Positions 8,604 to 17,694 of a DNA stretch of 64,000 bases are shown here, one piece after another. Within the stretch, counting starts at the first letter, position 1; every line of letters starts with the position of its first letter. Position numbers and translations under genes: made by a program. Origin of the DNA: Mycobacterium heckeshornense. Its GTDB lineage: Bacteria; Actinomycetota; Actinomycetes; Mycobacteriales; Mycobacteriaceae. Where the stretch lies: positions 4,588,001 to 4,652,000 of the forward strand of contig NZ_AP024237.1 in assembly GCF_016592155.1 (NCBI RefSeq). Reading direction: 5' to 3'. Under the pieces are notes generated by a model that worked only from the letters and a program-made list of their open reading frames with translations, had not been told where the DNA came from and did not search any database.

Positions 8604-9076
8604 TGAGCCGTGACGACGCCACCGCCGACATAGCAGCGATCAAACAGGTCAAATACCGCTACCTGCGGGCACTGGACACCAAGCACTGGGACGAGTTCGC
8701 CGACACCCTCACCGAGGACGTCAAAGGCGACTACGGATCCTCGCTCGGAGAGGAGCTGCACTTCACCAACCGCGCCGATCTGGTGAACTACATGCGCTCG
8801 GCGCTGGCTTCCGGCATCATCACCGAGCATCGGGTGACTCATCCCGAGATCACGGTCAGCGGCGACGAGGCATCCGGTATCTGGTACCTGCAAGACCGGG
8901 TGATCGTTCCCGAACTCAATTTCATGCTGATCGGAGCCGCGTTCTACCGCGACCGCTACCGGCGCACCGACGGAAGCTGGAAGATCAGCGCCACCGGCTA
9001 CGACCGGACCTACGAGGCTACAATGTCGTTGACCGGCATAGACTTTAAAGTGAAGCCTGGCCGAGCACTTGCGTAA
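8603..9076 (+). CDS. SnoaL/NTF2-like fold protein, Rv0310c-like
   Basis: A 157-residue protein with the typical opening of SnoaL-like 4 domains (IAAIKQVKYRYLRALDTKHW, then FADTLTEDV) and a closing WKISATGYDRTYEA strand. Such domains bind or isomerise hydrophobic small molecules; the ligand here is unknown. The ATG shares one base with the tetR stop codon, which decides the start. Its stop codon abuts, without a gap, the stop of the convergent gene at 9077. Matches M. tuberculosis Rv0310c in size and place. Confidence 0.83.
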   Translation: MSRDDATADIAAIKQVKYRYLRALDTKHWDEFADTLTEDVKGDYGSSLGEELHFTNRADLVNYMRSALASGIITEHRVTHPEITVSGDEASGIWYLQDRVIVPELNFMLIGAAFYRDRYRRTDGSWKISATGYDRTYEATMSLTGIDFKVKPGRALA

Positions 9077-9733
9077 CTATTGGCCGATCGCCATCAGCGC
9101 GCCCGGCTGAAGCCAGCGGATGATCTGCACCAGGGTGTCGTCATCGATGGCCACACACCCCTCGGTGGGCCCGCCGTCAGTGGTGTGGAAGAAGAATGCC
9201 GCACCGTTCCCGGGAACGCGGGCGGTGTTGACACCCATCACCACCGCGTGTTTGTACTGTGGGATGTCGAGGTTTTCGCTTGCCGCCGTGTTGAACGGGC
9301 ACTGATCTTTTCGGCAGACCTGCATCGTGTTGAAGGTGGGGCTACGCTCGTCGCCGCTCCACCAGTGGTCGGGCCCGACCTGAACGTATTTCAGACCGCC
9401 ACCGGGATTCGGTGCGGTGCCGAAGGCATACGGCAACGTGAAGATGCCCATCGGGGTGGCTGGATATCCGCTCTTGGCCTGCGGTGCCAAGCCCGCCGAT
9501 CCGACGTGTGTGGGAATGCCAGCCGCGATCGCCTGCCAGCCGGCTGCGCCGCGCTGATAGACATCCATCTTGGCGTTCGAACCCCCAATTCCGACAACAG
9601 AAATCACTTGCGTGGCGTTGCCGACAGAATGCGCGAACCACGGGTTTACCACCGCAGCGGTCAACGGCGCGAACGCCAGCGTGATGCCGACTGCGCACAG
9701 CACAGCAGACAGCACAGCCATCACTTGGCGCAC
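9077..9733 (-). CDS. Exported L,D-transpeptidase (YkuD-fold)-like protein, Rv0309-like
   Basis: Sec-type signal peptide or anchor (VMAVLSAVLCAVGITLAFAP) followed by a ~190-residue domain. The catalytic signature HTTDGGPTEGCVAID near residues 178-194 holds the His, Ser/Thr-Gly and Cys of the YkuD family. The expected role is envelope-associated: either peptidoglycan 3-3 cross-linking or a related acyl transfer. Length equals that of M. tuberculosis Rv0309 (218 aa). It marks the right-hand backbone border of the island that follows at 9.98 kb. Confidence 0.85.
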   Translation of the reverse strand: MRQVMAVLSAVLCAVGITLAFAPLTAAVVNPWFAHSVGNATQVISVVGIGGSNAKMDVYQRGAAGWQAIAAGIPTHVGSAGLAPQAKSGYPATPMGIFTLPYAFGTAPNPGGGLKYVQVGPDHWWSGDERSPTFNTMQVCRKDQCPFNTAASENLDIPQYKHAVVMGVNTARVPGNGAAFFFHTTDGGPTEGCVAIDDDTLVQIIRWLQPGALMAIGQ

Positions 9734-9979
9734 CGCTTCATGATCGGCGGCTCAGGGTCCAAGGGTCAAGTAAAGGTTTCGACTCGATTCGGTCACCAAG
9801 CCGTCTCCAACCATCGGCTCCTTAGCGCATCGGCCTATATGATCGGCCCCGATGTCTTTATCCAATCAGCGAAACCCATTGTCACGATTGAACTTTACCT
9901 GCGTCTTAGGAACGCCATGGTTGGTATTCCACTCAGCGGTGGACTTCCGCGCCGGTCATCCAGCGCATTGCGAAGGTAG

Positions 9980-12463
9980 TTGAGAGCGCCGATGACACCG
10001 ACGAAGGGCGGCGGCCTACCGTTTCGGCAGAATTACGCTTCACCGCATGCGGTGGTGAGCCAGGCGAGCTCACCGCCGCTGACCGTCTGGCTCGGATCGG
10101 CGATGTATATCTTTCCCGTCGACCGCGACATCACCATCGGTCGCGACCGCGACTGTGATATCTGCCTGCACGATCGCGATCGTGCCGGGCTGGGGCTGAT
10201 CTCGCGGATGCACGCGATATTGCGGTTCGACGGGGCGCAATGGGTTGCCGTGGACAAAAGCCAGAACGGTGTTTTCGTCGATGGTGTGCGGTCCTCGATG
10301 GTGGCCATCCGCGACCGTCAAAAGATCGCGCTGGGCAGCCCACACGGCCCGCAGCTGACCTTTCGGGTCGCGACTTCTCCCGAGGCTCGCGAGCTGCGCA
10401 ACCCACCCACGCTGAATCGCTTGACGGGTACTGCGGCTCGGAGCGCTAACGCCAACACGATGCGCGTGGCCCGGCCGCAGCCGCGTCATCGCGAACGACT
10501 CGGCGACACAATGCGTTTCTTGTTGCCTCCTCGCCCTGGCGCCGCACCGCCTGGATCCAAGACCATCGGCCGGGCCACCACCAACGACGTCGTCGTTAAT
10601 GACGCGTTGGCATCGCGTAAGCACGCGGTGCTGCTATCCACCCCACACGGCGTCGAAATTCGCGACAACAACAGCAGCAACGGCACATTCGTCAACGGCA
10701 CCCGCATCACTCGCGCATTGCTGCGCGACGGCGACGTCGTCACCATCGGCAACACCGACCTAGTGGCATCGGGCACCACTCTGCTGCCGCGCGGCCCCGC
10801 GCGCGGCAGCGGGCTCAATGCGCACGGGCTGGGGCTGAGCATCGACGGGCACACGCTGTTGACCAACGTCTCGTTCACCGCCCGGCCCGGCACCCTGACG
10901 GCGGTCATCGGACCATCCGGTGCCGGGAAATCGACGCTGGTCAAGCTGATTGGTGGCATCATGGCGCCCACCGCCGGTGTGGTCAGCTTCGACGGACATG
11001 ACGTGCACACCGAATACGCCTCGATGCGCTCCCGGATCGGGATGGTGCCCCAAGACGACGTGGTGCACCGCCAACTGACCGTCGAGCAGGCATTAGGGTA
11101 TGCCGCCGAACTGCGGTTGCCGCCGGACACCTCGCCTGCTGATCGCCGGGCGGTCGTCAGACGAGTCCTCGATGAGCTGGAGCTGACACCACACCGAAAG
11201 ACGCGAGTGGACAAGCTTTCCGGCGGCCAGCGCAAGCGGGCCTCGGTGGCGATGGAGTTGTTGACCGGTCCGTCGCTGCTGATTCTCGACGAACCGACCT
11301 CAGGGCTGGATCCGGCATTGGACCGGCAGGTGATGACGATGCTGCGCCGGCTCGCCGACGCCGGCCGGGTGGTGATTGTGGTCACCCATTCGCTGAGCTA
11401 CGTCACCATGTGCGACCAGCTCGTGCTACTGGCGCCCGGCGGCAAGACCGCGTTCGCCGAGCCGCCGGCACAGATCAGGCAGGTGATGGGAACCACCGAT
11501 TGGGCCGACATCTTCGCCCGTGTCAGCACCGATCCGGACGGTGTGCACCGGGCATACCTGACGCGGCATCCCGCCCCACCGCGGGCACCGTCGACCACGT
11601 CCGGCACCGTTCCGCTTGGGGCTGCGCCGCATACCAGTCTGTGGCGCCAGATTTCGACGATCACACGCCGCCAGATTAGGCTTATCGCCGCTGATCGCGG
11701 CTATTTCGCGTTCCTGGCCGCATTGCCCTTCGTGTTGGGCGCGCTGTTGCTGGCAGTTCCCGGCAATACGGGACTGGGTTTCGCCGATCCACGCGGATCG
11801 CAACCCGATGAGCCCAGCGAGATCCTGATTCTGCTCAACATTGCCGCGGTGTTCATGGGGACGGCCCTGACCATTCGCGATCTGGTTGGTGAACGCACCA
11901 TCTTCAAACGCGAACAGGCCGTGGGTCTGTCGGCGTCGGCGTATCTGCTGGCCAAGGTGCTCGCCTACACCGTTGCGGCGGTGATCCAAACCGCTGTCGT
12001 GACAACGATTTTGATAGCTGGAAAAGGTGCGCCCACCCGCGGTGCGGTACTGTTGGGCAATGGGACGGCCGAGCTCTACCTGACGCTGGCGGCCACGGCA
12101 ATCGCCTCCGCCATGGTGGGATTGGTGTTGTCGTCGCTGGCGCGCTCGACTGAACAGATCCTTCCGCTGCTGGTGGTGGCGATCATGGTGTCGATGGTGC
12201 TGGCGGGCGGGCTGATCCCGGTGACGGGTCGCATGGGGCTGTCTCAGGTCTCGTGGCTCGTGCCGGCGCGGTGGGGGTTCGCCGCCTCAGCCTCGACGGT
12301 GGATCTGCGTCACATCGAGATGGACCTGCCCGCTGACCGGTTGTGGCTGCACTCGCCGCGTTATTGGCTGCTGGACATGGGAATGCTGGTGGCGTTGGGC
12401 CTGGCAGCCACGGGTTTCGTCCGGTTTCGGCTGCGGCTGCCTGCGCGCGGTCACTCTCGGTAA
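9980..12463 (+). CDS. FHA domain-ABC exporter fusion, Rv1747-like
   Basis: Two forkhead-associated domains come first: about residues 42-118 (IGRDRD, SRMHAIL, NGVFVDG) and 193-262 (IGRATTNDVVV, SRKHAVL, NSSNGTFVNG). An ABC ATPase follows, with Walker A GPSGAGKST near 310, signature LSGGQRKR near 412 and Walker B LLILDEPTSGLD near 430. The C-terminal ~250 residues form an ABC-2 type permease with about six helices. M. tuberculosis Rv1747 has this exact layout and is controlled by Ser/Thr phosphorylation read by the FHA domains. No kinase gene lies beside this copy. The TTG at 9980 has GAAGG close upstream; the ATG at 9992 is an equal alternative. Confidence 0.9.
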   Translation: MRAPMTPTKGGGLPFRQNYASPHAVVSQASSPPLTVWLGSAMYIFPVDRDITIGRDRDCDICLHDRDRAGLGLISRMHAILRFDGAQWVAVDKSQNGVFVDGVRSSMVAIRDRQKIALGSPHGPQLTFRVATSPEARELRNPPTLNRLTGTAARSANANTMRVARPQPRHRERLGDTMRFLLPPRPGAAPPGSKTIGRATTNDVVVNDALASRKHAVLLSTPHGVEIRDNNSSNGTFVNGTRITRALLRDGDVVTIGNTDLVASGTTLLPRGPARGSGLNAHGLGLSIDGHTLLTNVSFTARPGTLTAVIGPSGAGKSTLVKLIGGIMAPTAGVVSFDGHDVHTEYASMRSRIGMVPQDDVVHRQLTVEQALGYAAELRLPPDTSPADRRAVVRRVLDELELTPHRKTRVDKLSGGQRKRASVAMELLTGPSLLILDEPTSGLDPALDRQVMTMLRRLADAGRVVIVVTHSLSYVTMCDQLVLLAPGGKTAFAEPPAQIRQVMGTTDWADIFARVSTDPDGVHRAYLTRHPAPPRAPSTTSGTVPLGAAPHTSLWRQISTITRRQIRLIAADRGYFAFLAALPFVLGALLLAVPGNTGLGFADPRGSQPDEPSEILILLNIAAVFMGTALTIRDLVGERTIFKREQAVGLSASAYLLAKVLAYTVAAVIQTAVVTTILIAGKGAPTRGAVLLGNGTAELYLTLAATAIASAMVGLVLSSLARSTEQILPLLVVAIMVSMVLAGGLIPVTGRMGLSQVSWLVPARWGFAASASTVDLRHIEMDLPADRLWLHSPRYWLLDMGMLVALGLAATGFVRFRLRLPARGHSR

Positions 12464-12541
12464 GCCCTGGTTCCGCCCGAGGTGAATTGACGGCGCGGCG
12501 ACCCGGAGTAGCGTTACCCGCAGCTTCGGAAGGGGTGATCC

Positions 12542-12856
12542 ATGTTCGTCGACACGGGTTTGCTGTATTCGGGAGCTCATGATTCTCACCGGGCTGGCGG
12601 GCATGCCGGCGACGGCGCCGATCACCTGGCCGCAGCCTCCCCGGCGGCGGGGATGTTCGGTGACTTCGCGGCGGCGCACGAGTTTCACCAAGCGGTCAGC
12701 CAAGCCCATATCCACCACACCAGGAAACTGCGGGCCCACCAACAGGTCCTCAGCGACGTCGGTGACAAAGCGCGCACCGCTGCGACGGCGTTCACCGATA
12801 TGGAGGAACGCAACACGGTGAAGTTGGATGCGGTGCGTTGCAACTCCGATACATAA
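12542..12856 (+). CDS. DUF2563 family small protein, type VII effector partner
   Basis: A 104-residue protein opening MFVDTGLLYSGAHDSHRAGG and containing GMFGDFAAAHEFHQAV, typical of the mycobacterial DUF2563 family. It has no signal peptide and is mostly helical, in the size range of WXG100-like partners. GAAGGGG stands eight bases before the ATG. Its 3' end overlaps the start of the effector gene at 12838 by 19 bases. In M. tuberculosis such small genes precede hydrolase genes with LppA-type lipoprotein neighbours (Rv2798c-Rv2797c-Rv2796c as I recall). It is the only DUF2563 copy in the array, so it may serve several effectors (inference). Confidence 0.78.
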   Translation: MFVDTGLLYSGAHDSHRAGGHAGDGADHLAAASPAAGMFGDFAAAHEFHQAVSQAHIHHTRKLRAHQQVLSDVGDKARTAATAFTDMEERNTVKLDAVRCNSDT

Positions 12857-14778
12857 GCGTCCCGCAGCTTGTCGCGGAGGCCGGTGGTGACCCGTGGGAA
12901 GTCAACGCCAGTCTCCAAAGTGGCTGTCCGGCAGTGATTTCGGATTTGGCGCAGGCATTTCATAACGCCGGTGTCTGTACGACGGAGTCGGAGAACGCTT
13001 TTCTGGACGCACGCCGCCGCTTCGAGGCGTCGTGGACTCGCGAGAACGGTGAGCATCCGATCAACGACTCGGCTGAAGTGCAGCGGGTTACCCAATCGCT
13101 GCGTGTGCAGGCCGCGCAACTACCCAAGATCGCGGTCGACTTGGAGAACGTCGCTGCCACCCTCGCAGAGGCACAGCGCACTTCGGGTGTGTTGATTTCG
13201 ACGCTGGAGTGCCAGTTGCAGCAGCTTGACAACGAGATCGGCCAGGCGCTTGATCTGGAGAAGAACCCCCACTTGTCTGGGGCCGAAAGACAGGAGCTCG
13301 ATCAACTCATCACCGCGCTGGAAGACCAAGCCATCGGTGACACCGAATCGGCTCTGGCTCAACTGCAGTCGATCCGAGCCGGCTACTCGGACTATCTCCA
13401 GCGGGCGTCGGCCAATCTGCGGTCCGACGGATATGGCCCGGCCGCCATCCAGGGGCTGGACGCGCCGGAGACGCCTCTAAAACCAGAAGAACCTACCCTT
13501 CCGCCTCCAAATACCAGCGCCGAAGATGTCAACAAGTGGTGGAACTCGCTCAGCGAGGAACGCGACCGGTTGATCGCTGAACATCCACCAGAGTTGGGCA
13601 ATCTCAATGGCATTCCTGCCATCGCGCGCGACGCAGTCAATCAAGCGGTGATGAACGACGACATCCATCGCGTCGAGGACGTCGCCAGGCGGTTCGGTGT
13701 TTCGAACGAGGACGTAGTCAAGAACCCCGCACTCTATGGGCTTACAGCCACAGATGTCGGCCGTTACAGCAACGCGGTCAAGACGCGGGACGGCCTCAAG
13801 TACGACGCTGGTACGGATCCCAACAACCTGAGGCCCGTCATGCTGTGGGAGTACGACCCGTTGGCCTTCAATGGCCAGGGCAAGGCGGCAATCGCCGTCG
13901 GTAACCCGGACTACGCGCGCAACACCGCCGTCATCGTGCCCGGCACGGGCAGCAGCGTGGCACAGGGGTGGATGACCGGACACGACGACGCGATCAACCT
14001 CTACGACCAGTCCTTGGCCGCCGATCCCGACCACCACTACACCTCGGTGATCGCCTGGATGGGTTATGACGCGCCTGACGGTTTCTCTGACGTCCGGGTC
14101 ACTGAGCCCGGGTTGGCACGTGCCGGCGGAGATCTGCTGGCCAAGGATGTCAATGGCCTCTGGGTGACCCACAACGGGCTGACCCCTGAGCACATCACGG
14201 TCATTGGGCACTCCTATGGATCGACCACCGTCTCCGATGCGTTCGCCCACAGCGGCATGCACGCCAACGACGCGGTACTAATCGGTTGTCCTGGAACAGA
14301 CCTGGCACATAGCGCTGCCGATTTCCACCTCGACGGCGGACACGTCTACGTCGGCTCAGCATCCAGCGACCCGGTCAGCTGGATCGGCAATTCGAACGGG
14401 TTGCCGCGCGAAATCCTCAAGGAGTATCTGAGGGACTACCACATCCCGGTCCCCCCGGATGCTGGATTAGGCACCGATCCGGCAGGCAACGGTTTCGGTT
14501 CCATCCGATTTCATGCGGAAGTGCCGGGCCATGGGGGGATCAGCGAACACGACCATTCGCATTACTACGCAATGGGCAGTGAGGCGTTGCGCAGCATGAC
14601 CGACATCGCCAGCGGCCACCCCGAGCGTCTGGCAACCGACGGGATGCTCGCCGAAGGCAGGCACCAGCCGCACGTCGGCCCCCTCCGAATACCCGGTCTA
14701 CCGGCGTTTATCGACCCTGAAGCCGACCGCCCACCCGATACGATCAAAGACAACCACGCATATCCCGCATATGAATGA
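12838..14778 (+). CDS. Type VII-associated effector: helical N-domain plus alpha/beta-hydrolase (DUF1023)
   Basis: 646 residues. Residues 1-210 are helical with long coiled-coil stretches and the shared block [13 protein letters not shown]; this domain recurs in the two TNT genes downstream. Residues ~330-600 form an alpha/beta-hydrolase: TAVIVPGTGSSVAQG, VIAWMGYDAPDG, and the nucleophile elbow GHSYGSTT near 455-462. No signal peptide is visible, which fits type VII export. The start is a TTG at 12838, aligned to the GTG-CAG-CTA start of the paralogues at 15426, 18875 and 24759. The stop overlaps the lipoprotein gene by eight bases. This is the only intact effector of the array. Substrate unknown (lipase, esterase or peptidase activity are all possible). 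Confidence 0.85.
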   Translation: MQLRYISVPQLVAEAGGDPWEVNASLQSGCPAVISDLAQAFHNAGVCTTESENAFLDARRRFEASWTRENGEHPINDSAEVQRVTQSLRVQAAQLPKIAVDLENVAATLAEAQRTSGVLISTLECQLQQLDNEIGQALDLEKNPHLSGAERQELDQLITALEDQAIGDTESALAQLQSIRAGYSDYLQRASANLRSDGYGPAAIQGLDAPETPLKPEEPTLPPPNTSAEDVNKWWNSLSEERDRLIAEHPPELGNLNGIPAIARDAVNQAVMNDDIHRVEDVARRFGVSNEDVVKNPALYGLTATDVGRYSNAVKTRDGLKYDAGTDPNNLRPVMLWEYDPLAFNGQGKAAIAVGNPDYARNTAVIVPGTGSSVAQGWMTGHDDAINLYDQSLAADPDHHYTSVIAWMGYDAPDGFSDVRVTEPGLARAGGDLLAKDVNGLWVTHNGLTPEHITVIGHSYGSTTVSDAFAHSGMHANDAVLIGCPGTDLAHSAADFHLDGGHVYVGSASSDPVSWIGNSNGLPREILKEYLRDYHIPVPPDAGLGTDPAGNGFGSIRFHAEVPGHGGISEHDHSHYYAMGSEALRSMTDIASGHPERLATDGMLAEGRHQPHVGPLRIPGLPAFIDPEADRPPDTIKDNHAYPAYE

Positions 14779-15379
14779 TCACAAATCTGCACACGCGACG
14801 TTTCCTGATAGCCGTCGAAGCCGATCGTGGTCCGTAGTACTCGTTCTGGTGGCGTGGGGCCTGCCGCTGGTGATAGGAGGATGTTCGGCGATGTTTGCCC
14901 ACCGACATGACATCGACCACCCGGCTAATCCCCTGTCGGACCAACAAGCCATGGCCCAGGTGATCGATCCTGCAAAGCAGATCGTCAAAGTTGCTGGGCT
15001 TCAAGACGTCACAGGAGGTTTCCGCTGGGAGTCATGCAATGACCAAGGAGATCCGCCCTATCGCGGACTTGTAGAGATGAGTTTCAAGTGGCCTATGGAC
15101 CAGTCCAAGGGCTACCCGACCGAGGTCGACCCCACCACTTACTTCGACAAGCTGGCCACGACGATGGCCGCCCACGGGTGGAACAACGGTCCGCCGCCCG
15201 AGTGGCATTCATACGGACGCGTCATCAATAAAGACGGCGTGGTCGCGGTCATGACTCAGAACCCTACCAATGGCAGGGGGGTTATCCGGGTTTCCGGTGA
15301 GTGCCGCAACATGACCAAGCATCGCGAGAACGGCACGGTGATGGGCTTCGAAATCACCGACCAACTTCGTCAAGGTTGA
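14771..15379 (+). CDS. LppA-like lipoprotein (copy 1)
   Basis: Basic N-terminus (RRSRSWS), hydrophobic stretch and lipobox VIGGC, giving a lipid-anchored exterior domain of ~165 residues. The conserved core WESCNDQGDPPYRG and a late RVSGECRNMTKH supply two further cysteines that may pair. The pattern matches the LppA/LppB/LppV lipoprotein group of mycobacteria. It overlaps the upstream hydrolase gene by eight bases, so the two are co-translated. A lipoprotein follows each hydrolase-type effector here, whereas an IFT-like gene follows each TNT type, which suggests an immunity or release role outside the membrane (inference). Confidence 0.8.
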   Translation: MNDHKSAHATFPDSRRSRSWSVVLVLVAWGLPLVIGGCSAMFAHRHDIDHPANPLSDQQAMAQVIDPAKQIVKVAGLQDVTGGFRWESCNDQGDPPYRGLVEMSFKWPMDQSKGYPTEVDPTTYFDKLATTMAAHGWNNGPPPEWHSYGRVINKDGVVAVMTQNPTNGRGVIRVSGECRNMTKHRENGTVMGFEITDQLRQG

Positions 15380-15950
15380 ACCCTGGTCGGCATGCCTGCG
15401 AGGGATCTGGACATTGGATCGGTAGGTGCAGCTACAACATATAGATCTCGGAAAACTCATCGCGGCCGCTGGCGGTGATCCCTGGCAGGTCAATGCCAGC
15501 ATTCAAAGTGGACGACCGGCCCAGATCGCCGAGCTGGGGCAAGCGTTTCATAGTGCCGGTCAGTGCACCGCCGAGGCCGACAACGCGCTGGCGGTCACAC
15601 ACCAAGGTGCGCCAACCCAAATGACAGTGGTCGGCCACTCCTACGGATCAACTACGGTCTCGGATGCAGCGGCGGCATACGGCATGCATGCCGATGATGT
15701 GGTGTTGGTCGGCTCTCCGGGCACAGACCTGGCGCATTCGGCAGCGGATTTCCACTTGAACCCTGGTGGGCACCTCTACGTCGGAGCCGCCTCAGACGAC
15801 CCGGTTACGTGGTCTCCTGGTCATGTGACGATGGCGGGGACCGGTATCCCCTTGGGAGGGCTCGGGCCGGACCCTGCCGTGGATGGCTTCGGCTCAACGC
15901 GGTTCAAAGCTGAAGTACCCGGTTTCTCGGCCAATGGTGGCGTCCCAGGA

Positions 15951-17416
15951 GCGGTGTAAAAGTGGCCTGGCGTAGGTCCCGCTCGCTTGCGTTCATGATC
16001 CTATGCGGTGGCGCTGGCAGGTTCACTTGGGACCATGCCGGTTTCGGGGTTTGTTTCCGAATTCCTTTGCGGCAGTTCGGTTGGTGGGTCATGCAGCGAT
16101 CTGCGTAGGTCGGCCAGCAGCCGCAGGCCGGCCGGGGTCATGGTGAATCCGCGCCATCCGGCCGAGGCGCGGTCGAGCACCGCCCACACCAGTTTGAGGC
16201 AGGAGTACTCGCCGGGCAGCCTGCCGATGACCTTGACCCGGCGGCGGGTCTCGCCGAAGGTGCGCTCGATGAAGTTCGAATGCCGCACGCGGGTCCAATG
16301 CTCGCGCGGAAACCGCAGATAGACCGTCAGCGATTCACGGTCAGCGAGCAGGGCCCGCACCGCCGCCGGGTAAGAGTCGCGCCAGCGCTTGGCGAACACG
16401 TCGATCCTGTTCTGGGCGAGTTTGACCGCCTCGATGCCGGGTTCGACGTCCTCAGGCAGGTCGAAGATCGCCCAGTAATCGGCTTTGACGTCGGCCTGCG
16501 CATTTTTAGCCACCTTGGCAATGATGTTGCGGGCGCGATGAATTAGGCAGCGCTGCCGCAACGCCGTGCCCATCGTGCGCTCGACCGCACCGATCAACCC
16601 GGGCGCGCCGTCGCTGATCACCAGCAGCGGACACGCCAGCCCACGCTCGCCGAGCCCGGACAGGAACCCTTCCCACGCGTCGCCGGACTCCGAGGATGCC
16701 GCGTCCAGCCCGACGAACACGGGCTTGCCGTCGGTGTCGATGCCCCAGGCGGCCAGCACCGGCTCGGCCGCGGCGTTTGCGTGATATTTGAAGTGGCTGC
16801 CGTCGAGGAACAGGTAATCCAGCTCGACGTCGTCGAGGCGGCGGGCGCTCCATTGTTCGAACTGAGTCTTGATGTCCTCGCAGATCCGCGACACCGTCGA
16901 CTTCGACACCGCGGCGGCCTCGCCGAGCGCCTCGACCAAAGTGGCCTCCACGTCGCGGACCGACAGGCCGCGCACGAACCCGGCGATCACCAGCGACTCC
17001 AGGGCGTTGGTCTTGGTCACTCCCTTGCCGAACAGCTGGGAGGCGAACCGCTCGGTGGTGCCGCGCACCTTCGGCCGGGCCAGCGTTACCGGTCCCGCGG
17101 TGGTCTTCACCGTGGTCGGGCAATATCCGTTGCGCATCCCAGCGCGGGCGTCGTCGCAGCTCGCGGCTCGCTGGTAGCGGTCCCGGCCGAGGAACTCGCT
17201 CACCTCGGCCTCGATCGCGGTCTGCAGCAGCAATCGGGCGCCGAGCCGGGCTACTTCCTCGATCGCACCCGCCAGGTCCTCGCCGCCAGCGAACACACCA
17301 TCAATTTCTGCCTGCAACCGCTGCACAGGCGATACCCTCTTCAACACGGACGTGGGCTCCTTCCATCAGACTTGCCGGTCTTCGAGGGAACCTACGTCCG
17401 GATTCTTTTACACCGC
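15951..17416 (-). mobile_element. IS256-family insertion sequence
   Basis: About 1.47 kb bounded by the perfect 12-bp inverted repeat GCGGTGTAAAAG (15951-15962) and CTTTTACACCGC (17405-17416). A further inner match CGTAGGT/ACCTACG lies 8 bases in. It contains one full-length transposase on the minus strand. No convincing 8-9 bp target duplication is seen outside the repeats (TCCCAGGA on the left, GGGAGGGA on the right), so the exact ends may be one or two bases inside, or the flank was altered after insertion. Confidence 0.85.
16001..17347 (-). CDS. IS256-family (Mutator-type) transposase
   Basis: 448 residues, the usual length for the family and apparently intact. Visible hallmarks are the early LGARLLLQTAIEAEVSEFLGR segment, the zinc/DNA-binding-like NGY..RTVKTTAGPV region, the first catalytic Asp in YLFLDGSHFK, the second in LLVISDGAPGL, the C/H-rich RQRCLIHRARNI block and the late catalytic Glu region NFIERTFGETRRR. 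It mobilises the surrounding element by cut-out circle formation in this family. The gene is the only apparently intact transposase in the window. Confidence 0.93.
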   Translation of the reverse strand: MLKRVSPVQRLQAEIDGVFAGGEDLAGAIEEVARLGARLLLQTAIEAEVSEFLGRDRYQRAASCDDARAGMRNGYCPTTVKTTAGPVTLARPKVRGTTERFASQLFGKGVTKTNALESLVIAGFVRGLSVRDVEATLVEALGEAAAVSKSTVSRICEDIKTQFEQWSARRLDDVELDYLFLDGSHFKYHANAAAEPVLAAWGIDTDGKPVFVGLDAASSESGDAWEGFLSGLGERGLACPLLVISDGAPGLIGAVERTMGTALRQRCLIHRARNIIAKVAKNAQADVKADYWAIFDLPEDVEPGIEAVKLAQNRIDVFAKRWRDSYPAAVRALLADRESLTVYLRFPREHWTRVRHSNFIERTFGETRRRVKVIGRLPGEYSCLKLVWAVLDRASAGWRGFTMTPAGLRLLADLRRSLHDPPTELPQRNSETNPETGMVPSEPASATA

Positions 17417-17694
17417 GGGAGGGACACGACCCGGCCAATCCGCTCGAGGATCATTCCCACTACTTCGACAAAGGCTCCGAATCGCTGTTCAGCATCGCCG
17501 ACGTGGTGTCCGGCCACGGCGACGCGCTCCAGCACGACGGCATGACCGCACATCACCGAGGCGAATACTTCTTGCCGGATTGGGTCGACCCCGAAGCCAT
17601 CCGGCCAGGAACCAGCGGGCACCAGCACAGCGCGCCGACGGGCTAAACCGCAATCCGCCGGTGGGCATCAACGACGGGTGAAAGGAAGTGACGG

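Larger units (their letters stand above)
15426..17646 (+). pseudogene. Second hydrolase-type effector gene, internally deleted and split by an IS256 element
   Basis: The 5' part (GTG at 15426, MQLQHIDLGKLIAAAGGDPW) is the shared effector N-domain, but after residue 54 it jumps directly to the hydrolase core (TVVGHSYGSTTVSDAAAAYG). About 385 codons found in the 12838 gene are missing, in frame. The frame ends at a TAA inside the terminal repeat of the insertion element. The missing C-terminus resumes at 17419 (EGHDPANPLEDHSHYFDKGS ...) and runs to TAA at 17644-17646. Almost all of the helical domain and the first strands of the hydrolase are lost, so the gene is very unlikely to be active. The first ~160 bases are nearly identical to the TNT genes. 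Confidence 0.85.

Noticed and set aside
15426..15959. A clean 177-codon frame that could be called a small hydrolase gene
   Set aside because: It joins residue ~54 of the effector N-domain to the middle of the hydrolase core and its stop lies in an IS terminal repeat, so it is a deletion product.
15943..17424. Target site duplication for the IS256-family element
   Set aside because: TCCCAGGA and GGGAGGGA on the two sides do not match, nor do the alternatives two bases inward.
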